From NCBI RefSeq assembly GCF_023101765.2, contig NC_064238.1, positions 7,736,116 to 7,800,115 on the forward strand: a stretch of 64,000 nt of DNA, written 5' to 3'. The notes under the pieces are model-generated. The model was not told the DNA's origin. It was given only the letters and a program-made list of their open reading frames with translations, and did no database searches. The position numbers were made by a program, and so were the translations under genes. The stretch is from Spodoptera frugiperda (lineage: Eukaryota > Arthropoda > Insecta > Lepidoptera > Noctuidae). This document shows positions 23,101-34,878 of this stretch, piece after piece. Numbering within the stretch: position 1 is the first letter of the stretch; the number at the start of each line of letters is the position of its first letter.

Positions 23101-23531
23101 CCGCTAAGAACGCACTGAACTGGTTGGAGAGTGCTCGCCAGGCGCTCGCGCATACACCGCGTCACCAGTCGCCACCACACACCACGCACCAAATCCGCCA
23201 GGAACGACAGGTACTCACTCAGATATTACTAGTACCATTATAGAATATTAATACTAAATTAAATTTCTTTGAAATTGAACCTTTTCCATAAATTTTTGAC
23301 ACACTTATTTGTGGTATTCTTTTTTAGCTTAATTATTAGACACACATGTGGTAATTGTTGAATAATTTATCTTTTCAGACCTTCGAGAATACTGTCAACC
23401 CAATATTAAACAAACCCAAACCTAAAGAGAAGACCCCGCCGCCCGCCAACCCTACAGCTGGCGACGGACAGCCCGACTCTGCCGCGCCCAGTGACGCTCA
23501 GCAGACACAAGAACAAATGGATGTCGAATGA
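17175..23531 (+). CDS. Hsc70Cb: Hsp110-type chaperone, heat shock 70 kDa protein 4 family
   Basis: Fifteen coding exons: 17175-17290, 18519-18759, 18943-19084, 19224-19360, 19448-19602, 19692-19894, 20011-20129, 20258-20404, 20917-21034, 21184-21515, 22081-22215, 22301-22510, 22817-22959, 23042-23210 and 23379-23531. Together they make 2,520 bp (839 residues). The protein acts as nucleotide-exchange factor for Hsp70 and as a holdase in cytosol and nucleus. The N-terminal ATPase domain opens IGIDFGNESCYIAVAKAGG (family form DFGN, not DLGT as in Hsp70) and includes VEIVGGSTRIPA. Exon 10 encodes the long acidic, Q/N-rich insertion of the beta domain, typical of Hsp110. Exons 11-14 encode the helical domain with the HGLAKHDL and LEEYVYELRGKL stretches. 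The C-terminus is P-rich and ends QMDVE, not EEVD. A consensus HSE lies upstream and an alternative terminal exon is possible at 21851. Confidence 0.97.
21851..21945 (+). other. Candidate alternative terminal exon of Hsc70Cb
   Basis: Within the 565-bp intron after exon 10 there is a strong acceptor: a T/C-rich run, then TTCTGCAG ending at 21850. Joined in phase to exon 10, the following sequence would add KPWTVKDLRSLSYFYYYIT and stop at 21908-21910. An AATAAA lies at about 21938. This would give an isoform ending within the acidic insertion, lacking the helical domain. It is inference only. Reading straight through the exon 10 donor instead stays open to 21773. Confidence 0.3.
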
Positions 23532-26420
23532 ATATGAACCACTCCTAATACTACCTGCACATATAATACTGAATCATAATACTAAATAATTACACTCCAT
23601 TCACATACGATACCACATGTTTACTCTACATAAGGACTATTTCAAGGATATTGTATGAAGGACAACTGTATTTTTTTTTAATTCTAAACTACAGTTCTCA
23701 TATGGTGTTATTGTTTAGTTTTATGACGCATTCCGCGTTTTCCATCGTGAAGGAACGCACGGACAAATTATAGTGAATATTTATTTTTATTCGAATGATG
23801 GAATGGCTGGTAACAATTTTGAAGTTATTTTCTACTATGCTACTATAATGCATTTTTTTACGTATCGTTTTGTTCAATCGAATAACTTTAATACGCGCAT
23901 TTCAAATTTTAGGCGTATAACCCGAGTAATAAATAGTATTAATGTAATTTATATTTTGGTTACATTTTGTACACCTACTTAATGCATTTTTGTGCGATAA
24001 CAGCAATTTTATTTCATGTGATGTGATAAAATTGAATTTAGTTAATAATTTTATATAGCCAATAAATTAATACGAGGGAGCACATTGATTATAGAGGTGA
24101 AATTAAAATATTCCTTATCAAGAATTAATATCTTGATGGTACTGGTTCTTATTTTCACTGAAATGCCTATATTTTAATTTCACCTATGTGCTAAGGCAAT
24201 AGAATAATTTTAAGATTTTCGTGTTATTTGTTTAAATGGTATAATATAATGTTAGAAAACAATACTTACATTAATTAATACAACACAGATTTCCGAAGGA
24301 TCCTACTCTTTTTGATGAACAGGAATTATTTTCCGCATTATAATTATACCTTTGACTAGTTAAAATAGAGATCCTTTTGTTGAATGACAATGTGTAAGAA
24401 ATAATAAAATTGTAAGCTGGCCTTATAACAATTTAACTAATTTAAACATCACTGTGGAAATATCTTGGTTTTAATAAAAAGCAATAATCACGATTCCTGT
24501 CAAAAAATGTGTAGATTTTCACTTACACAGAACTAAATCCTGGTCTCTGAGTAATCTAAAAATGCTTTAATATTGAAATGATTGCTACATTACTTTTGAT
24601 GTAAAAATAGACACTTTCATCACAACATGAGAGTTTATTTTTGCACGGAAGACATCATTTCTTTGAAAATAAAACCTCGCATTCTTAGGCATTTTTATTA
24701 GGAGTATATAAGTGTGTAGTAAAATTGCTAGACTGTATTCCCATTTGCAACCATCTGTATGAATACTATTGAGGGGAAACGAAAATAAAACTCCAAGCAT
24801 TTTAATGTACCTAAACTCGTTTTTTACACTGGTAAGTTAATATTGCGTGTGTAAAAGTATTGTTCCTTCACCTCTTCGTCTTCTTATAAAGACCATTCCA
24901 TCGTCTACAATTAGTTTCATTCAAACTTATCCACTCTAACGTCCATGGATACTATAGTATCCAAAGTGACGAGTTTAATATTGTTCGACGAAAAAATAAG
25001 ACATGGCGTTGTAATATGCTTTGACAAACAAAATATAAATTTTTAAAGTTAGTTGACTCGTTTTTGAAGTGTTTTTGTGAGTTCCAACAATTATGTCGTA
25101 AATACTACAGTTTTGTTTAATTTATCTTGCAAGTGTTATACATATAAACTAGAAGATTTGTGCTTTACGATGATGTACAAATATCACAGTTTTAGCTGAT
25201 AAATCTAGTCTAATTTTAACTTCAAACGATTGTTGTTTCGAAAAAAATGGCCGGTCTGGTGTTGGCCACTTTTAGTTTTGTTTATACATATTTTACATAC
25301 TTTGCATTACAATAGTATATAAAATATCAAAATACATTTCGTAATAAGCAAAATAATACATTTTTCAAAGAGAAATATACTAAATTCATTGAAGATTCCA
25401 TAATTGTCAATGTGTTCCTCAGGTTTTTTGATGTGTAAAATTACGAGTAGTGTTTTCTTTCGATTTAATTACAATACTTAGAGTTAACCGAATATAATCA
25501 TATATACATCAAAAGAAAGGGTAATGAGTCTAGTTTGTTGTGAAAATATTTTATTGATAAAATATGCAATAGTTGTGCCGTATATTCTAAAAAGGTAGAA
25601 ATAATTCTGTTTTTTTTTCTGTGTTTCATGTTTAACCCGTTTTATTGTATTTTAAAGATTAACTAAAGATTTTAAAATATCGTTAAGATTGATCAGTATT
25701 CTTCAATCTTTTTTTGGTATTCTTTTCTTTATTCTAGGCATTACGGTTCAGTAGCTATATAGGTTTTTTGTTACGACGAACTTGCGAGTCGCGCGCGGTT
25801 CGGATGCCGTGCGCGGCTGGACGTTAGAGTGGTTATTGAGGTACTTGTAACTTTATTACTATTACACTATCCATAAAAGTTGTCGAATTAATAAAAACAA
25901 CTCTCCATTCACACAATTGTTACTTTCCCTTATTTCTATGTTTGATTGGTCTCTACAAAAATTAATCATTCCACACTTACCAACTGCAATAGTAATATAG
26001 GATCGAAATTAATACTTAGATAAGGCTATAGATAAGTCCTATATCCTCTTTGGTTTCATGTGCTACATGTACATGACAATCTCAATAGTCAATTTACATT
26101 TTGATATAATTAATTTCCCCTTAGTTTTTTGATTAACGGGGCTTGCTTTTATAACAAGAATTTGTTTGTCCCCCCTACTGTCCAAAAGTGCTTGTGTAAT
26201 GTTAAACGAATTCATCAATTCTGTCACACTTCATGTCATCAGCTATATACTTATAGGTTATTGTGGCCTATGTTGTACATTTGCAAATAAAATGGTTGAA
26301 CCATTACTATGTTATTTGTGCATTAAAGCTTAGTAAATGGATAATTTAACAATTAGTGTTTATTTATTATCTTCAGGGATGAATGAAAATGACGTCAGAA
26401 TGAATATAACGGGCACGCTT
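23532..26420. other. Hsc70Cb 3' UTR and intergenic DNA
   Basis: This is AT-rich, with candidate poly(A) signals AATAAA at 24061 and near 24404 on the plus strand, and AATAAAAT near 26287. A short GC-rich patch lies at 25770-25830 (GTCGCGCGCGGTTCGG). No coding exon of either neighbour is seen. How far the Hsc70Cb transcript extends cannot be told from sequence. Confidence 0.5.
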
Positions 26421-26421
26421 A

Positions 26422-26594
26422 GGCCAGCCGTACAAACTGCTCGAGTAGTTAATGGCTAAGCGACGTTCACGGACCGGTCGAGCGGCTTAGAGCGGTCACG
26501 ACTGTTCGAGCAGTTGTATGTACGGCAGCGAATGGATGACTACTTTACCGCACGGTGTAGTAGTCTACTTGAAGCAGTCTGTGTATGGCTGACC
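26422..26594. mobile_element. Harbinger-type MITE, 173 bp
   Basis: Imperfect terminal inverted repeats pair GGCCAGCCGTACAAACTGCT at the left with the complement of the right end (GGTCAGCCATACACAGACTG). The element is flanked by a TTA duplication (26419-26421 and 26595-26597), the target size and sequence class used by PIF/Harbinger elements. It has no coding capacity. Further internal GAGCGG and TGTACGGC words suggest sub-terminal repeats. Confidence 0.8.
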
Positions 26595-27036
26595 TTAAAG
26601 CTTTTTTATTCTAAAATTAAGATGGCAGGAAATAATTCATTCATTCTGACGGACACCCGATTTAATATTATACTATGACCCCTACACTACACTGAGATTT
26701 CGAAAACCCGAATCCTATTTCCGCAGTCGCTCCATTGCACTGAACTCCCAGAGCACCTTTAGATTTTCTATGAGCAATCCACGATAGGAGCATCATTGCC
26801 GTGCAGAATGCTGCACTTGTTTTCATATATTAAATTATCATATGGTGAACCACGGGTGCTTTCTACAATAATAAGCACGGAATACAAATACCTAAAATAG
26901 AAATAAGGGGGTGGTCTACGACCTAATAAAACCTTTCAGACGTTAAGATTTTAGAAGTACCCATTAAAGACAATCTAATTTCAGTATGTAAGTAGTTTAA
27001 TAACAGTGATAAAATAGCAACTTCATTTTAAAACAA

Positions 27037-27731
27037 TTATTTAGGTTCACAACCTTCTGGGATGGCAGGGTTTACTTCATACATGTAGTCCATCGGGTTC
27101 TTCCTCTTCGATCTGCGATAAGCTTCTTCCACGGATACGAATGTTATGTAGCCAGCTAAAAAACCTGTAAAACAGAGGTTTCTATAATACATAACCGAAT
27201 ATATAATTTTATTTATATAAATACCAATGTCGCAGATGGTAGTAATGGGTGGGTGAGAGGCTCCCGTCCAATGAATCACAGGTTCGAGAAAGTTCTGGTA
27301 GGTAGATATGAGCGTTTACAATGCGGAATCCGAAATCTTGGTATTTGACGGTGCATAACTCTACTTAGTCGTTCTGGTTATATTATTTACGGAATTACGG
27401 AAGCCCAAAAATGTGATTACCAACTAGTATACAATATCACTCTTTGGAAAAGGAGGGTAGACGATAGTCGCCCCATGTAAAATTGTAATATTCTACTTCA
27501 TGCCTAATCTAAAATCTATAAAAAGAAGGTGAATAAAAAAATTAAATAAACTATGTATTTATTAAAACTGTACATACAAGGGAGCCATGTACAAATAGTA
27601 GATAAGGTTCTTGGTACAAAGTTAGGGATTCCATAAGCAAAGGCTGTAGCAAAAGGCTTTTGTTCGTGCGGTGACAATTTATAATAAATTATTCCTCTTA
27701 TAACTGCTAGATCACCAAAACGTCGTCCCAT
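27037..27731 (-). CDS. Divergent paralog of cytochrome bc1 complex subunit 8 (UQCRQ/QP-C)
   Basis: Two exons, 27578-27731 and 27037-27164, encode 93 residues. The N-terminus MGRRFGDLAVIRGIIYYKLS followed by PHEQKPFA, and the later RRSKRKNP motif, mark it as the ubiquinone-binding QP-C subunit family of respiratory complex III, a one-helix inner-membrane protein. It differs from the canonical copy at 44776-45634 in the membrane segment (CFLAGYITFVSVEEA) and in a longer C-terminus (MDYMYEVNPAIPEGCEPK). The first coding exon is 154 bp in both copies and the intron falls at the same codon and phase, so they are duplicates that kept the intron. No disabling change is seen. A tissue-specific (for example testis) role would be a guess. 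Confidence 0.88.
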
Positions 27732-28017
27732 TTCTATAGAATTTTAAAATAATAAACCAATAAATTACAAAAGGAACAGAAATAATATTATGACAAATCT
27801 ATCTGTTCTTCGAGAAATCATAGAAATCAATCAGTTTGAAAGTTGTTTTTCGTTATAATGTTAATTGCTGCTTGTTGTTAATGACCAGTGTTTTCTGTAA
27901 TTAAATTCCAAAGACCGAAACCAATGCTAAAATTGACGAAAGTCCAGGGTTGCAAAATATTTTTTTATTTCATGGACAATGAAACGCTGTCATGCTGTCA
28001 AATTTAGTCAAATCAAA

Positions 28018-28427
28018 CTTCAAAATGTTCAAATTCACAGTCAATCAGCTATTCACATGAAAAACAGGAATGATGAGCTAAATAAGGCCCATAGCACATG
28101 GCGTATTTTAAACGCGCAGGCGACGCGCGTATTAGGAACGCGCGTCTTCGGCGCCGTAGACGCCGATTCTTGCGTTTGCATTGATGATACAAGCGCGCGC
28201 ATGAAGCGCGTATACGCGCAGTAGAAGCGCGTACAAATGAGCGGGGTAGAGATAGAGGGGGATGCGCGTTCACGCCACCACTGCGCCGCCCGCGCCTCAG
28301 TTCAAATTTTATTGTGTGCTGCGCATGTATTTAGTAAAATGGAACCCTTCGACACCGACCTTCAAAATGTTCAAATTCACAGTCAATCAGCTATTCACAT
28401 GAAAAACAGGAATGATGAGCTAAATAA
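28018..28427. repeat. 68-bp direct repeat flanking a Harbinger-like fragment
   Basis: An identical 68-bp sequence (starts CTTCAAAATG, ends GAGCTAAATAA) occurs at 28018-28085 and 28360-28427. Between the copies is a 274-bp GC-rich insert. This is too long for a transposition target duplication and looks like a repair or template-switch product. Confidence 0.9.
28086..28359 (+). mobile_element. Harbinger-like element, 5' fragment
   Basis: It begins GGCCCATAGCACATGGCG directly after TAA and is rich in GCGCGC-type words. It ends 21 bases into a frame starting at ATG 28339 that reads MEPFDTD. I recall this as a common start of MADF-domain proteins encoded by insect Harbinger elements. The frame runs on into the duplicated flank, so the element is truncated there. 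It lies in the shared promoter region between the bc1 subunit 8 paralog and ethanolamine kinase. Confidence 0.5.
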
Positions 28428-28643
28428 ATGTTTTAAATTGATATCAAGAATTTTCTAAGCTACCGCTGTTCTGTAGTTTTTGATGATACCAACTAAACAC
28501 TGGTTTCACTACTAGCGTTATCTGCCGCCACCGCCTTTATTGTCACTTCGCGCTTCGCCATTGTAAAAACGATCTTCATGGCAGCTAGTTGTGCTCTTGC
28601 GGTTTGAATTTGTGCAATAAATATTTACAATAAATAAAGTGCG

Positions 28644-31600
28644 ATGTCGTCGGTTTGCTTGGCTGCTGGAGACACGTTTGTGCCAGTTAAAATTGATGAA
28701 AATGACCTGTATGCGGGAGTTTTAAAATTACTTAAAACTATTAGACCGAATTGGATTCAAGAAAATATTAAATTAAAGGTATGTTGGTAAATATGGAATT
28801 TATTTAATTTAACCAAATATTAGTAAAAAAATATTATCAATTTTTTATATTCCTTATCCAACAAAAAACTATTTATTTACATTTTTTTTTCAATTGTAGA
28901 CTTTAACAGATGGAATAACTAATAAGTTAGTATCATGTCAATTTATGGAATCAAGTGGTGAAAAAGACATTTTGCTTGTTCGCATATATGGAAATAAAAC
29001 TGATTTATTTATTGATCGCAGTGCAGAGATCAGGTAAATTTACAAATTCTTCATTTTTAATAATAAATATATTTCTACTGAGGCTCGTTTACCCCAGAAT
29101 GATTGATTATAACATATTGTTGTTGTTTTTGTTCCCTTTGTAGAAATATCAAAACCCTCAATGTTCTTGGACTGGCACCTCAAGTTTATGGAATATTTGA
29201 AAATGGCCTGGCATATCAATACTACCCTGGAGTTACCTTGAATGTTGAATCAGTTACCAATGACAATATATGGCCCCTAGTCGCTACACAAATGGCCAAA
29301 ATGCACAAAGTTCAACTAGGAAAAGAAGTATGTATACCAACTATTATAGATCCATAGCTAAAGCAAAACTTGTCACTCCACATTTCATGAAAGAATAGTA
29401 GGGCAGACAAATCGTGCATGATGAGAATTTCAGACTGCTCCTATATAGAAGTATATGAATAGGGAGTGTAGTAAATAAATGGTTACCCATCCAGGTATTG
29501 GCTGTGTGAACATAACTTAACTGCATTGGATGGATCACCTGCCATCATCGCAAGCATGTTTTTGCTAAGGTATGATTCACCTCATGTATGTTTAGTATTT
29601 GTGGAAAAATTATTCCATGTGACAATGTATGTATATGTAATTATATTACAATATCTAATATGTTGTATTTGTTGAACATATTTCAAATGGCAACAACTGA
29701 GACAGGATGTTATCTTCAATTCTCTAGATTGCAATGAATGGGTAGAATTCAAAAACAGGTGAAGGTGAGGTTGTCAAGTCTTCAATCTTTAAAATTCTAG
29801 ATATTTCAAGGTACTGACACCAGGTCAATCCACTCACCCAACAATTTTTTTCAATTTTCGACTTTAAGACTGTAGATTAAAGTTGAAAGTTGGTCTGAAC
29901 AATATTAAAAATAACATCAAAACATTAGTTTGTATAAAAATAAATATGTTGATAAGGAATTTGTTGACCAATAACAATATCCTCTATTATGTTCTGATAA
30001 TTATCATGAATATTATATTACAGTCTAATGTCTAAAGATCTTTGATAAATATTGTGTATCAATGTTATAATTTTACAAAAGTAGGTACTATTCAACTTAA
30101 GTAGTAGTTGCTTCTTAGTACTTACAGGGCAGGATAGATTTGCAATAAGTATGTAGGTACCTAAGTACCTATCAAGTTTCTTTACACATCACATCACAGT
30201 CGCGCTCTTGAATTTATGTTGCAAGGCTAAGGGTAAGGTCACACTGGCAAACAACGTTGTGCGATTTTCGTCACACGTTTATTATTATTCAAATATTTTA
30301 TACGTTAAATCGAATATCGCATAAATTAGCTATACGCGATTACGCGGTTTGAATAATTTTAGGAATGTTATTTTTTAATTGCGCCAAAACGTTGATAGGA
30401 CTATTTTAGAGAATTATTTTCTTTTTTGAATATTTGCGCTATCGTCAGTTTAACGACAAATTGAACGACCCCAATCACTGAAAGGCTTAAATAATAAGGT
30501 GACGTGACATTAACTAAGACGTGAAACTCTTTCATTTCAAAGAATCGTACCACATGACATCTCGGTATATAATATCTTTCATAATCTAATCCTATAAGTA
30601 CCAACAAGACATTAACTTAAATATGTATTAGGTTTTAAAATATTTATTTAGGGCTTCATGTCTGCCCGTGCCTTGACATAGTTGTATTTACTATTTATGA
30701 TAATGTCATGACGATAAAATACCTAGATAAGTACTATTTTCTCTATAGTACTATAAGTACCTAAATCGTGCATTCTAAGATTTCTGAGTCTAGTCAAGTC
30801 TATATTGCATATTGTTTCGTCATGTTAGTATTAAACTGCACGCAAAACTACATGGTGCACAAATTATGTATTCGTATTTAAGTAGGTAGTACACGAAGCG
30901 TTATGTAATACCTACCTACCTAGTATAGTACTTATTACTAGGTTTCTAGTACATAATGATTACTATTCAACCGACTAGGTAGATAAGGCAAGGCCAATTT
31001 CTGCATATTTTGACACATATACCTAAGTATTCCATCAGACCACCACAGATGGGGTCCAGTAGGGCTGATGCCTGATCCGGAGCTGCGGACTACCTAGCGG
31101 GTTTACCGGGGCTCCGGTTCGAAAAGCAGGAGTAGGAACGGGGTGGTTTTTAGTCAGTAAGAGTCTGACACTCCCTCTCGCTTCGCTCAGGGCGAGAAAA
31201 GACATTGGATGATTTCCCCCCGCAAAAAAAAACCTAAGTATTTAATAATAATTTTAAATTGTTATTGTTATAATATAACAGCGAAGTAGCCAGCTACACT
31301 AAAAACCAGCGAATTTTCCAGTTATATCTAATACATTATCTAGCGTATAACGTATCCGGATTTATAATAAACTTATTTACAAATGATTAAAAGATTCCTA
31401 TTCAGCGTCATGCAATTAGTTGCTAAGACTTTGACTGTCAATAAAAATCTGTTGAAAGCAAATCCTCCGCTAGCGCCGCTTGCCAGTTGCCCCCCATATC
31501 GTTTAATGTGTTAAGCATAAACAACGACGAATTATAATGTCGTCGTACGTGCACGACTATAAAACGAACTCTTATCTTCACACACACTCTTGATTATTTT

Positions 31601-34600
31601 CTTTTAAATACATTTGTACATGTAGATAGTGTAGTGTTATCTACTGGTATAAATTAAACTTTATTTCTCACATCAATTGCTTAGGTACTTTTGATTGTCT
31701 TATCTGTTAGGAGCACATTAGGTATGTTTTATAATAAGATTTGTATAGCAATATGTAATTAACAATTTGATACGCGCTGATGGGAGGGCAAGAAATGAAA
31801 ATGTAATATGTATCTTTGATATCGAATTTGTTATCCTGAATGATGTACTCAAACTCAAACTCAAATCATTTATTGCATTCATGTGTACATTTAGATGATA
31901 CATAATTAAAAGCATTTGTCTCAACATGAAACCCGGAGGTACGGCAATATATCCAAACCATGTATGTATTGTTAAAAAAATTGGCAGCTCTGGCCTTGTG
32001 GTTTAACGCAATTGTTCGATTACAAGGTCTTGAGTTGGATGTTTTCGAGTTAAGTAACTATCTTTTGACACAAAAAAGACAATTAAGTAAATAATACTTA
32101 TGTATGTAGTATCGTTAAGTACGTACGTGACAATAATGTAAGATTAAGCGTGGAAACATACGTGAAATAGGAACCAAACATGAGAAACTTAGAATTACAT
32201 AGTTTAAATACGTAGCTATTAGTTACTCTATTACCTAGGTATGTATTTTTAAATGAAGGTCACGTATTCAATTGCCCACCTATACGACTATACGAGTAGA
32301 TTTGGTTAAACATCGGCATATAAAGGTCTGAGCATACTGCAACTTATTTCAATGCGTTGTCCTGCCAAAGCTGAAAACGTACTAGTCTTTCAAAAGAAAA
32401 AAAACACGAACCATTGTGTAGCTGTAGAAGGTACCTAGATAAACTAAGAAGGTACCTATATAAGCATTTGGCGTAGAAATTGCGATTCGTTCAAGTGTAG
32501 AACTATAAAATGCACTACCGATGAACGAATAAATAGGCTAGGCCAATCGTATCTATAAAAGTCTGTGTACATAAGAGTGTTATTTGCATTCTTGCCCTTA
32601 TTTACTCCTTCGGCAAATAAAAAAGCGTATCCGTTCAATAGGTAGATGCCGACATATTTATCCCATCCCCACCTGGTTTCGCCATCCATCATTCATATCA
32701 ATATTAATGATTGCGTGGAAAACTTTGCAGAGCTGCTAGAGCCAGGCAATAGGATGACGTAGATACCTCTATTTGTTAATGGATTTCAATGGATATTACA
32801 CTTGAATGAGTTATGGCCGTTTAACAATAAACATTCATTCATGGTTCTACAGCAGTGATGATAATAGCTGACTTTTATATTACAGCTAGACAGATAAGGG
32901 GTTGGTAAACCCACACTTATTTGGTACTTACTGTCTTTGTTAATTTATGATATCTGTACCTAGCTATATAGTATGTACATACCAAATGTCTTTAGTGACG
33001 ATAGGTTTCTGAAATATAGAAATAAATTCCTATAAATCTGATGTTTAGAACTAAAATAAATGTTATAGGTGACTAGGGTCGGTTGCCGTGAGTACTGGTA
33101 GTGGTAGTGCTCATTTATGAAATAGTGACGATCGGTTCCTCGATCAGCGTCGAAGAATCGCAACGTTCATATTCTTAGTTCGTTAAGTCTAATAAAGTCT
33201 CTTTGACAAGCAACCTAGTCTTCCGACTATTAAATTTATAAATCGCCTTCATTGTCGTCTAACTGTGAAAAAGGTATGAAATTATTTTAATTATTAAATG
33301 GAAACTATTTGACGCTGTTGCAGATACCGAAAGAACCATTTGTATGGGATAAAATTGAACAGTTTCTGAATTTACTCCCTGATCCATTTTCATCGGAAGA
33401 AAAGCAAGCCAGGTAAGTTACTTGGACATAACTTATGAAATTATGCATGTCTTAAAATTATTGCAGCTACTTGTAGATTGTAGACATCCATCAAATTCCG
33501 ACATCTGAAACGGTTTTATCATTAACGCCAATAGCAACAGTCGAGTGCTTATTTTGAAGACTTATTTTGGAAAGATAAGATCATCAGCTTTATTACGATA
33601 ACATGTCTATCGGTCATGTTTATCTTAAGTATGTATTTACCAATACAATGTCCATGAACGGCTTACGATTCCTTACGAACCAATCGAAAACTGTTTCTAA
33701 GTATAGGTAAATTGGTCAAAATCTGCTGAAAATAAAAAATGACGATCGTTTTCGTAATAATCGCAGCTTTTATACGATGTCTTGAGAAGTACCTAATAGA
33801 TTACCTGACCATATCTTAATAGATCGTTAATCGAATCCCATTATTAAATTAAGCTTGGCATGATTTAGCCATTATCGCTCTAGTTATTGCTAGATTCAGT
33901 AAGCATTAGAATAATAATACAGAGTACCTATGATACCTACTAAAAGAAAGTCAAACTAAACAAAATTTATTTTCTCTTTTTTATAGATTCACAAATAGTT
34001 TCGGCTCGATAACTAAACTAAGGATAGAGTACGAGCGTCTTAAAACGCTTTTATCAAAAACAGAAAGTCCTATTGTGTTTGCTCACAATGATTTGCTTCT
34101 AGGAAACGTAATATACAACAAAGATGAAGGAACAATATCTTTCATAGATTATGAATATGCAGCGTACTGCTACCAAGCGTTTGACATAGCCAATCACTTC
34201 AATGAATTTGTTGGTAAGTATTAAAATGTTCTAGATACTGATTGGGCACTATATCTAGTCAGTTGAGAGGGTTCCTGTATCTACGCTTCCCAGTCTCCAC
34301 CCAATTTGTGGGTAGAGCAATTTTTGAACTGAAATTATTTAATAAAATATCAGCTTCCGTATCCTCGTAATTTGATTTATTACACCTATTGGAATAGCCT
34401 TTTGCATCCTGTTTACTGTGTCAGTACGAGGTCAGGGCAATGAGGCGCTCTGATGAAGGATATCTCTTCCTGAATCATAAAATGCTTCTCGTTTTGTTTT
34501 CTAGGTCTATCAATAGACGACATCGATTACGACAGATATCCCTGCGAAGAGTTCCAATTCGATTGGATCAAAGTATACCTAGCAATGTACTTGGACATTG

Positions 34601-34878
34601 ACCATCCTACAGAGCCACAGATTAGAAAAGTTTATAAAGAAGTTCAACAAATGTCGTTGCTGTCTCACTTCCTGTGGGGAATATGGTCGCTGGTGCAATA
34701 TGAACATTCTGACATCGATTTTGATTTTGTAAGGTGAGTTTCTTTTATAGTTTTGAATCGTGAGTAATACATATTTTGTTAATTAGCGAACTAATTAACT
34801 TTTTTTTTCAGATATGCAGAAATAAGGTTGAACCGATATTACGAGCTAAGAGACAAGATTTTCAAACAGCTTAGTTGA
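28644..34878 (+). CDS. eas: Ethanolamine kinase
   Basis: Seven coding exons: 28644-28778, 28900-29033, 29144-29327, 33324-33412, 33987-34213, 34505-34733 and 34812-34878. They make 1,065 bp (354 residues). The cytosolic enzyme phosphorylates ethanolamine, the first step of the CDP-ethanolamine (Kennedy) route to phosphatidylethanolamine. The N-lobe includes LTDGITNKLV and LVRIYGNKTDLFIDRSAEI. The C-lobe has the Brenner-type catalytic motif FAHNDLLLGNVIY and the metal-binding, choline/ethanolamine-kinase signature FIDYEYAAYCYQAFDIANHF. Absence of a long N-terminal extension fits EKI/eas rather than choline kinase. Intron 3 (29328-33323, about 4 kb) carries a SINE. The gene is the plus-strand partner of a head-to-head pair with the bc1 subunit 8 paralog. 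Confidence 0.95.
31032..31231 (+). mobile_element. SINE with A-tail and 11-bp target duplication
   Basis: The element is 200 bp, with internal GATGCCTGATCCGGAGCTGC and CTCCGGTTCGAAAAGCAGG (B-box-like GGTTCGAAA) and the phrase CACTCCCTCTCGCTTCGCTC. It ends in an A run (31224-31231). The 11-bp sequence ACCTAAGTATT occurs at both edges (31021-31031 and 31232-31242). I associate this type with noctuid moths from memory. It lies in intron 3 of ethanolamine kinase. Confidence 0.9.
31980..32050 (+). repeat. Possible degenerate tRNA-derived SINE
   Basis: The stretch GCAGCTCTGGCCTTGTGGTT followed about 25 bases later by AAGGTCTTGAGTTGG resembles a lepidopteran tRNA-derived SINE head with A-box and B-box positions. 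No tail or target duplication is visible, so this is tentative. Confidence 0.3.
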
